DNA from: Bacteroidales bacterium
GTDB taxonomy: Bacteria; Bacteroidota; Bacteroidia; Bacteroidales; UBA932
DNA: 10,990 nucleotides
Assembly (NCBI GenBank): GCA_004555145.1
Contig: SFJB01000058.1
Coordinates: forward strand, 1-10,990
Direction of reading: 5' to 3'
The notes beneath the pieces were generated by a model. The model saw nothing but the letters and a program-made list of their open reading frames with translations, searched no databases and was not told the DNA's origin. The position numbers were made by a program, and so were the translations under genes. Positions 6,043 to 10,990 of the stretch are shown piece after piece. Positions within the stretch are counted from its first letter, which is position 1, and every line of letters starts with the position of its first letter.

Positions 6043-8262
6043 TCATCGACTTCCAGCATATGTCCTGGGACCGTCCACAGCTTCGAGATAGAGCATCCTG
6101 CTCGCCCAGCTGCTCGCGAACTCCTGGTTCCTTACATTGTGGGTATATGGCAGGGATATGCCGTTTTCCATCAGGAAACGTCCGGAGAACACCTTGCCCT
6201 CACATGGCAGAGGATTGCGGTCGATTGAGTGCAATTCCTTGATTCTGTAATACTTGTCAGGATCCAGTCCGTTCATCTTCACTACCGGAAGGTGTTCGTC
6301 GCAGAAAGTCAGAGGTTTCCACCAGTAGAACACGGCCTTTTCCTTATCCTCGCTGCAGTACATCAGGGAAGTGATGCCGTCGTTGTCATACGGGCTGTTG
6401 AGCCTGTAAAGGTCGCCGAACTGCACCACAGGGCGTATCATTTTATAGTCTTCGATGGCCTCACGGCAGAGCTCCTTTTCAGCCTCACTCATATTGGCAG
6501 GCTGAATTTCCATTCCCAAACGGCCGCTCATTGCCACGTCGATGCGGAACTTGATAGGCACTACCCTGCCGGTCTGATGGTTCGGGGCAGCGCTGATATG
6601 GGATGCCATTGTGATTGCCGGGTAGAAGTATGAAGTTCCCCACTGCATATAGAGCCGCTGCAGGGCATCGGTATCGTCACTTACCCAGAATTCGTCAAAC
6701 CAAGGCAGAATGCCGTAGCTGGCACGGCCGCCACCGCTTGCGCAGGCCTGTATGGTGAGATCAGGGTACTTCGCGCGAACCCTGTTAAGCACTTTTTCGA
6801 GTCCGCGATGGTACTCGATGAAGAGGTGGTTCTGGTTCTTGAGGTACGGGGAGCCGTGGGCTGATATATCCATATTCGCATCCCACTTGATGTATGCAAT
6901 GTCCGGGTTTTCCTCCATGATGCCGTCAACCACGCCCACTACGAAATCCTGCACTTCAGGGTTGGAGAGGTCGAGCACGAGCTGTGTGCCGCCGCGACCT
7001 GTCACCAGATTCCTGTTATCCGCCTTGAGCACCCAGTCCGGATGCTGCTCGTAGAGTTCGCTCGCGGTATTGGTCATCTCGGGCTCGATCCAGATTCCGA
7101 ATTTGATTCCGTGCCTGTCGGCCATCTTTACGAGTCCGTCAATTCCATTTGGCAGTTTCACCTTATCGACTTTCCAGTCTCCGAGCGAGGAGTTGTCGGT
7201 GACTCTGCGGTACTTCTCTCCGAACCAGCCGTCGTCCATCACGAAGAGTTCGCCGCCCATGGAGGCAATATCTCCCATCATACGGTCCATCCCTTCTTCG
7301 TTGATGTCAAAGTAAACGCCTTCCCAGCTGTTGAGCAGTATGCGGCGCTCCACGTTTCCGTTGGCTATCTTCCAGTTCCTGCCCCAGCGGTGGAAATTGC
7401 GGCTGACGCCGCCCAATCCCTGCTCGGAGAAGGTGTATGCGAGTTCAGGTGTGGTAAAGGACTCCTTTCCGGCAAGGTCGTAATTCGAGTCTTCCGGACA
7501 AATGCCGGCAAAGAGGCGATGGTAATCGCTGTCCAGGGTATTGATGCGCAGCTCATAGTTGCCGCTGTAGCATATTGCGGCTCCGATGGTGCGACCCGCA
7601 TCCTCGCGCGGCTCTCCGTCGAGGGATATCATCACCTCCCCGTGCATGGTGTGGGAGTTGCGCACGCCGTCCCTGTTCTTGATGACCTTCATTCCCCTGC
7701 TGATAGGCTCGCTGACCACGCGGCCTTCATTTGCCCAGGATCCGTAAAGGTATGATACCCAGGCATCCGAGTAGCGGAACGGGAGGCTTCCGGAATCGAA
7801 GCGTGTGAGCTTGACAGGCTTCTTTCCCTCGTTTGTTATCACCGTCCAGGTACTTATCATATCTTCCTTGGCGTAGGTCTTGAAATGGGCTACCACGCTG
7901 AACGGATAGTAGCTGTCGCGACTGGTCACGGAAAGGATTTCGCCATCCTCCCAGGTCTCGCGGGCCACGGACACCACCTTCAAATTGAGGGTCATGTTGC
8001 CGTCAGGGAAGATTACGCTGAGCGCTTCTTCCTCCTTGCCTATCAAACCGTGGGCAGGGTATGCCCTCTGCGGCCTTACTCCCGCAAAACGGAGATTGTC
8101 CACATCCTGCCGATTGAGGAGGGATCCGTAATAAACTATCTGAAGTTCACGGCCTGGCTCGGCGTCGAGAACCATTGTGGTGGTGGCAGTGTTCAGCACC
8201 TCCCTGGCATTGAGCATAATACAGCCCAGAAGCGCCAATGTGGTCAATATAGACTTTCTCAT
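6043..8262 (-). CDS. Secreted alpha-galactosidase, glycoside hydrolase family 36
   Basis: 739-residue GH36 enzyme releasing terminal alpha-galactose from oligosaccharides such as melibiose or raffinose, or from galactomannan side chains. An N-terminal signal peptide (RKSILTTLALLGCIMLNA, probable signal peptidase I cleavage after about residue 19) sends it to the periplasm; LLGC around Cys14 is a poor lipobox. An N-terminal beta-supersandwich (about 25-290) precedes the (beta/alpha)8 barrel. Hallmarks are DDGWFG (343-348), WIEPEM (391-396), IKWDAN (458-463) with nucleophile Asp461, CASGGGR (507-513), and WVSDDTDA (526-533), in which Asp529 is the likely acid/base. The C-terminal beta domain ends SRMLYLEAV plus a short tail. 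Length is typical and nothing appears broken. It is transcribed alone: a divergent promoter region lies upstream and a strong terminator downstream. No SusC/SusD or transporter is beside it, so its glycan is not defined by context. Confidence 0.93.
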   Translation of the reverse strand: MRKSILTTLALLGCIMLNAREVLNTATTTMVLDAEPGRELQIVYYGSLLNRQDVDNLRFAGVRPQRAYPAHGLIGKEEEALSVIFPDGNMTLNLKVVSVARETWEDGEILSVTSRDSYYPFSVVAHFKTYAKEDMISTWTVITNEGKKPVKLTRFDSGSLPFRYSDAWVSYLYGSWANEGRVVSEPISRGMKVIKNRDGVRNSHTMHGEVMISLDGEPREDAGRTIGAAICYSGNYELRINTLDSDYHRLFAGICPEDSNYDLAGKESFTTPELAYTFSEQGLGGVSRNFHRWGRNWKIANGNVERRILLNSWEGVYFDINEEGMDRMMGDIASMGGELFVMDDGWFGEKYRRVTDNSSLGDWKVDKVKLPNGIDGLVKMADRHGIKFGIWIEPEMTNTASELYEQHPDWVLKADNRNLVTGRGGTQLVLDLSNPEVQDFVVGVVDGIMEENPDIAYIKWDANMDISAHGSPYLKNQNHLFIEYHRGLEKVLNRVRAKYPDLTIQACASGGGRASYGILPWFDEFWVSDDTDALQRLYMQWGTSYFYPAITMASHISAAPNHQTGRVVPIKFRIDVAMSGRLGMEIQPANMSEAEKELCREAIEDYKMIRPVVQFGDLYRLNSPYDNDGITSLMYCSEDKEKAVFYWWKPLTFCDEHLPVVKMNGLDPDKYYRIKELHSIDRNPLPCEGKVFSGRFLMENGISLPYTHNVRNQEFASSWASRMLYLEAVDGPRTYAGSR

Positions 8263-8282
8263 AATCTGTATCAGTTATCGTT

Positions 8283-8290
8283 CAAATATA
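8283..8290 (-). promoter_or_regulatory. -7 box for the alpha-galactosidase gene
   Basis: The minus strand reads TATATTTG here, a match to the Bacteroidota TAnnTTTG -7 box, about 20 bases before the ATG at 8262. No TTTG box is found at the usual 19-21 base spacing upstream, so the promoter may be weak or need an activator. Confidence 0.5.
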
Positions 8291-8313
8291 GTCAAAATTT
8301 GGAGAATTATAAT

Positions 8314-8321
8314 TATATTTG
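8314..8321 (+). promoter_or_regulatory. -7 box for the divergent lipoprotein gene
   Basis: The plus strand reads TATATTTG, matching TAnnTTTG, 28 bases before the ATG at 8350. The nearest TTTG upstream (8298-8301) is only 12 bases away, too close for a standard -33 box. It lies back-to-back with the box at 8283-8290; the two octamers are exact reverse complements 23 bases apart. Confidence 0.5.
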
Positions 8322-8349
8322 GGAACAAGACTTAAAAACTTTATGAACT

Positions 8350-9396
8350 ATGGACTTTTTAAATTACTTCCGTCCAGCTGTTGCGGAACGCACGCGGACG
8401 ATTGCAGCTCTTCTTTCCTGCAGCCTGATTCTTTTCAACTCTTGCAACAAAGACCTTAACCCGGCTCCGGAGAAGCATACGGATGCGGAATTCAGGCTCA
8501 TCCTTACCGAAACGCGCCAGGGAAAGGATTTCATCTGGGAGATGCGGGACGGGAAGCCGTTTTGCGAAGAGCAGAGGCTCCGGGAACTGTGGGTAACCGG
8601 ATGGAACGATTGCCTGCTGCTCGCCGAGGGTTTGGAAGAGGGTTTCGACGGAGTGAATTTCTCATCCTCCGACCCCGGAAAGGTGCGTATCGAAAAAATT
8701 GACAGCTACCGCTGCCATCTGCGGTACATCGCAGACAGTCCGGAGGGGATCAGCATCCACGCAGAGGCGGGCAGCAAGACGCATAGCTTTCAGCTGTTTT
8801 CAAAGGAGAGAATAGAACCTGAGGGCATAAGCCTGAGCATAGGAGGCAGGGAGCTTCATCTGGATTTCAACCCGCGGCACAAGTACCCCTACATCTACGA
8901 CGGGCAACCGGCAAGCGAGCATATCAAGCTGGGCAAGAACCTCCAATTCTATGTATGGTACAATGATGGGAAGCAGGATATCGCCCTCTACGACGGTGAC
9001 AAGCCCTGGGAAGGCGAGGTGCTGGAAATCGGGGAACTCATACCGGAGAATGCCTCCTTCCGCCACGTGGTGAACTGGATATCCAGGCACGACGGCGGAG
9101 ATTGGTACAATGGCGGAGTGAACTGCGTGCTCCGGGAGGATTTCGGTCCCTGGCCTCAGGGAGGCTGGCAGAATTCCGAGGGCTTCACCGGGCTCGACTG
9201 GTCTGAAGTTCAAGGTCGCAAGGTCACAGTCCTGCGCCCGGGACTGCTCTCCGGCTTTTTCATCCTCAAGGACAGCAAATTGCCGGACCCATCGAAGAAG
9301 ATACTGCAGTATGGGTCTTACGAAATCCTCGGAGCAATGCTCAGAGCCGAGTATGACTTCGAAACCATTCAGGGTGTTCCGCCTGCAGGAAACTGA
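8350..9396 (+). CDS. Uncharacterised lipoprotein, divergent from alpha-galactosidase
   Basis: 348-residue exported lipoprotein of unknown function. A long n-region (MDFLNYFRPAVAERTRT) precedes a hydrophobic core (18-31) and Cys32 in LFNSC, followed by NKD, which partly resembles the K-D/E export signals of surface lipoproteins in this phylum. Cys24 (ALLSC) is a second possible lipobox but leaves too short a core. The mature part is rich in predicted beta strands with no transmembrane segment. A tryptophan/glycine-rich patch covers about 248-274 (DGGDWYNGG, then WPQGGWQ), which could be a carbohydrate- or ligand-contacting surface. I recognise no catalytic motif or family. No alternative ATG lies near the start. 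The gene is transcribed alone, from the shared region with the galactosidase to a strong terminator overlapping its stop codon. Co-regulation with the galactosidase is possible but only inferred from position. Confidence 0.8.
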   Translation: MDFLNYFRPAVAERTRTIAALLSCSLILFNSCNKDLNPAPEKHTDAEFRLILTETRQGKDFIWEMRDGKPFCEEQRLRELWVTGWNDCLLLAEGLEEGFDGVNFSSSDPGKVRIEKIDSYRCHLRYIADSPEGISIHAEAGSKTHSFQLFSKERIEPEGISLSIGGRELHLDFNPRHKYPYIYDGQPASEHIKLGKNLQFYVWYNDGKQDIALYDGDKPWEGEVLEIGELIPENASFRHVVNWISRHDGGDWYNGGVNCVLREDFGPWPQGGWQNSEGFTGLDWSEVQGRKVTVLRPGLLSGFFILKDSKLPDPSKKILQYGSYEILGAMLRAEYDFETIQGVPPAGN

Positions 9397-9432
9397 AAAA
9401 CAGGCGGAGATCACTCCCGGCCTGTTCCTTTT
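9396..9432. terminator. Probable bidirectional intrinsic terminator between convergent genes
   Basis: AACAGGC-GGAG (9399-9409) pairs with CTCC-CG-GCCTGTT (9414-9426; CG is a 2-base bulge), enclosing a 4-base ATCA loop: an 11-bp GC-rich stem. On the plus strand it is followed by CCTTTTAAAT (9427-9436), ending the lipoprotein transcript. On the minus strand it is followed by TTTTT (complement of 9396-9400), so it could also end the convergent gene whose stop lies at 9480-9482. Confidence 0.8.
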
Positions 9433-9479
9433 AAATAATCCAATATTATGATTGACTCCGGTTCACCCGGCTTTTCTTT

Positions 9480-10990
9480 TCAATAGAGCCATTCGAAATA
9501 AGGAATCCAATGATTTGACTCCCGGCTCAGGTCTCCCAGAAGATGGAAAACGTAATAGCCTATTTTGGCGTTTTCCGGATCGGCGTGCAAATCCCCGAAA
9601 CCTGTATAATCCAAGACACTGACTGATTTCGGCGCGTCATTGTCCCCATACTCCCAACGAGCCGGGTTCGCAAATCCCAGTTTCAGGTTGGTGCGGTTCA
9701 ATGCCATAGCCAGAGTCTGGAAATATTGGCCTGTCGAACCGTCGTTTTTGATGCTTCCGAAGAAGTTGTCCAGATTGCCATCCCCGTTCCCCTTGACAGT
9801 ATATGAGCGCAAAGGATAACCGCTGGAAGCAAGAGGTCCATCGTCCCTGAATGACAACACTCTGGCTTCCATAGAACTGTTGTCCCTGACTTCATAGTTC
9901 GTTCCGTTCAGGTTAAGTACCGCAGACGAAGTCACAGGGGCATAGGCATATACCTGTTTTGACAGTTCGTTGTTCAGTCTGTTGTCGCCAAAACTCGTTC
10001 TTTCTATAGGCGAGATGATTTTCGAGCAGATTGTGAGCTGCCAGTCATTTCCGGCCTGGAAAGATGAAAACAGGTCTATCCCGACGATAAAATGGACGTA
10101 CACATACACGGGATTCTCGTTTAGCCGGGCTTCGACACTTTCTCCTGAATGTATGTTTGTCACTTTCACTATGATGTCATGGGGACCGGCTGAATGTCTG
10201 GTGCTGCCGTCATCCGAGAATTTGAGGCTCAGAGGCTTGTAATAGCCCACCTTTCCGTCATTGCCGTCAGCAAGTTCCGCCGTCAGAAGGAAACTTTCGC
10301 TGGCACCTTCCGTGCAGCCGTAGGACGAGTGGGCAAGAGGCTTGGCATACAGTTCCAGCATATCCGGGTTCCTGACATTGAAACGCACCTTGCCCACATC
10401 ACTGTCTTCGACCGAGTTATTTGCGCAATTACGGTATTCCTCGTCAAGATTTTCCGATTCCCAAAGGGTATAGTCATCATAGCGGGACTTAAAGTTCAGC
10501 CTGGTATCAATACTCATCAGCGGCCGGAGATAGATATCAAGGTATCCCGCATTACGCCAGAACCTCCTATCGCTACCGTAATAGCTTGATACCGTAGGCA
10601 TTACACAGATACTATTCTTCCTCAGGCGCAGCTCCTGGGTGCCCCTCTCATCCCAAAGATCACCTATCCTGCGTCTGAACACCTCATACGAAGGGAAACC
10701 GTTTACCAGGCTCCCACGCCGCCTCAAACCCACGTACGCATCCTCACTGCCCTCATAAAGGGTATCACCGTCTTTCTCAACAGGGACAAGGTCCCCTGAC
10801 ACCGACAGAGACGGAGTATATACGTGCGTGAATACCGTAGGGTCAAAATCCCTGTAATCAAGGAGTGTTCCACTCTTTTTGTTTCTGAGTTCCAGCCATA
10901 TGGGGCTGATCCACGGCTCCCCTGATATATCCAGATACACTGAAGGGTTTTCGCTCAATGTAAATGAGAAATCAGGAAAATCAGACGAAG
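9480..10990 (-). CDS. Unrecognised large beta-rich protein, N-terminus beyond window
   Basis: At least 502 residues; the frame is open to the right edge of the window, so the TTG at 10956-10958 is not the start and the true N-terminus is missing. I do not recognise a family. The visible part has many short hydrophobic/aromatic strands separated by Asp/Gly/Asn/Ser loops, no transmembrane helix, and a C-terminus rich in aromatics (GYYVFHLLGDLSRESNHWIPYFEWLY region). Early segments include SVYLDISGEPWISPIWLELR and GSLVNGFPSYEVFRRRIGDL. The look is of a multi-domain exported protein of the kind common as surface lipoproteins in Bacteroidales. Codon choice seems less restricted than in the porin/CYTH block, which fits a weakly expressed or accessory gene. 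Several cysteines (e.g. in NSICVMP, YRNCANN, YGCTEG, LTICSK) could pair if exported. Function is unknown; export cannot be confirmed without the N-terminus. Confidence 0.72.
   Translation of the reverse strand, partial: SSDFPDFSFTLSENPSVYLDISGEPWISPIWLELRNKKSGTLLDYRDFDPTVFTHVYTPSLSVSGDLVPVEKDGDTLYEGSEDAYVGLRRRGSLVNGFPSYEVFRRRIGDLWDERGTQELRLRKNSICVMPTVSSYYGSDRRFWRNAGYLDIYLRPLMSIDTRLNFKSRYDDYTLWESENLDEEYRNCANNSVEDSDVGKVRFNVRNPDMLELYAKPLAHSSYGCTEGASESFLLTAELADGNDGKVGYYKPLSLKFSDDGSTRHSAGPHDIIVKVTNIHSGESVEARLNENPVYVYVHFIVGIDLFSSFQAGNDWQLTICSKIISPIERTSFGDNRLNNELSKQVYAYAPVTSSAVLNLNGTNYEVRDNSSMEARVLSFRDDGPLASSGYPLRSYTVKGNGDGNLDNFFGSIKNDGSTGQYFQTLAMALNRTNLKLGFANPARWEYGDNDAPKSVSVLDYTGFGDLHADPENAKIGYYVFHLLGDLSRESNHWIPYFEWLY

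Noticed and set aside
5886..6059. 57-codon minus-strand frame starting ATGCTGGAAGTC
   Set aside because: It overlaps the galactosidase end and reads straight through the perfect terminator hairpin, so translation is unlikely; it also overlaps a different frame of the possible relic.
6043..6075. Frameshift at the end of the galactosidase gene
   Set aside because: The end SRMLYLEAV fits the family's usual terminus, and the short tail after it is followed by a proper terminator, so the gene is taken as complete.
7042..7755. 237-codon open frame on the plus strand
   Set aside because: Antisense to the catalytic region of the GH36 gene; no start context or family signal.
8800..9414. 204-codon open frame on the minus strand
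   Set aside because: Antisense to the lipoprotein gene and it crosses the terminator hairpin; no recognisable protein pattern.
9458..9480. CCGG-TTCAC-CCGG hairpin followed by CTTTTCTTTT as a second terminator
   Set aside because: A 4-bp stem is too weak to call alone; it might be a backup to the stronger terminator just upstream.
10956..10958. TTG start codon for the last gene
   Set aside because: The frame continues open to the window edge with protein-like residues (SDFPDFSFTLSENP), so this is an internal leucine codon.
1..10990. CRISPR arrays, insertion sequences, tRNA/rRNA genes, att sites or phage genes
   Set aside because: No regularly spaced repeats, transposase or integrase motifs, terminal inverted repeats around a gene, or tRNA-like folds were seen.

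Overview
The window looks like an ordinary chromosomal segment of a Bacteroidota (Bacteroidales-type) bacterium of moderate GC. The pointers are TAnnTTTG promoter boxes instead of sigma70 boxes, A-rich leaders with little Shine-Dalgarno sequence, lipoproteins with short acidic tethers after the lipobox, a secreted GH36 alpha-galactosidase, and an OprO/P-type porin next to a lamin-tail lipoprotein. I see no tRNA or rRNA gene, insertion sequence, CRISPR array or phage gene.

Left block (1-2902, + strand): an OprO/OprP-type porin cut off by the window edge, a lamin-tail-domain lipoprotein, a 214-residue protein that reads like a divergent triphosphate tunnel metalloenzyme (TTM), and a canonical short CYTH/TTM phosphatase. 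Gaps of 41, 13 and 3 bases, with no promoter or terminator seen between them, suggest one operon. An anion porin with two tandem TTM-fold genes suggests phosphate, polyphosphate or triphosphate handling. This is the most interesting part of the window.

Middle block (2951-5825, - strand): a class I/II PLP aminotransferase, then 22 bases downstream a long-chain acyl-CoA synthetase. A promoter of TTTG-N20-TAACTTTG form lies just upstream of the aminotransferase. This block converges on the left block with only 48 bases between them.

Right block (5826-9396): a secreted GH36 alpha-galactosidase (- strand), ended by a strong intrinsic terminator at 5973-6001, and a divergent uncharacterised lipoprotein (+ strand). 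They share an 87-base AT-rich region with back-to-back -7 boxes. A strong, probably bidirectional terminator (9396-9432) separates the lipoprotein from the last gene, an unrecognised beta-rich protein on the - strand whose N-terminus lies beyond the window.

The gap at 5855-5970 may hold a short coding relic, perhaps the tail of an iron-dependent alcohol dehydrogenase. No SusC/SusD pair is visible, so the galactosidase cannot be placed in a complete polysaccharide utilisation locus from this window.
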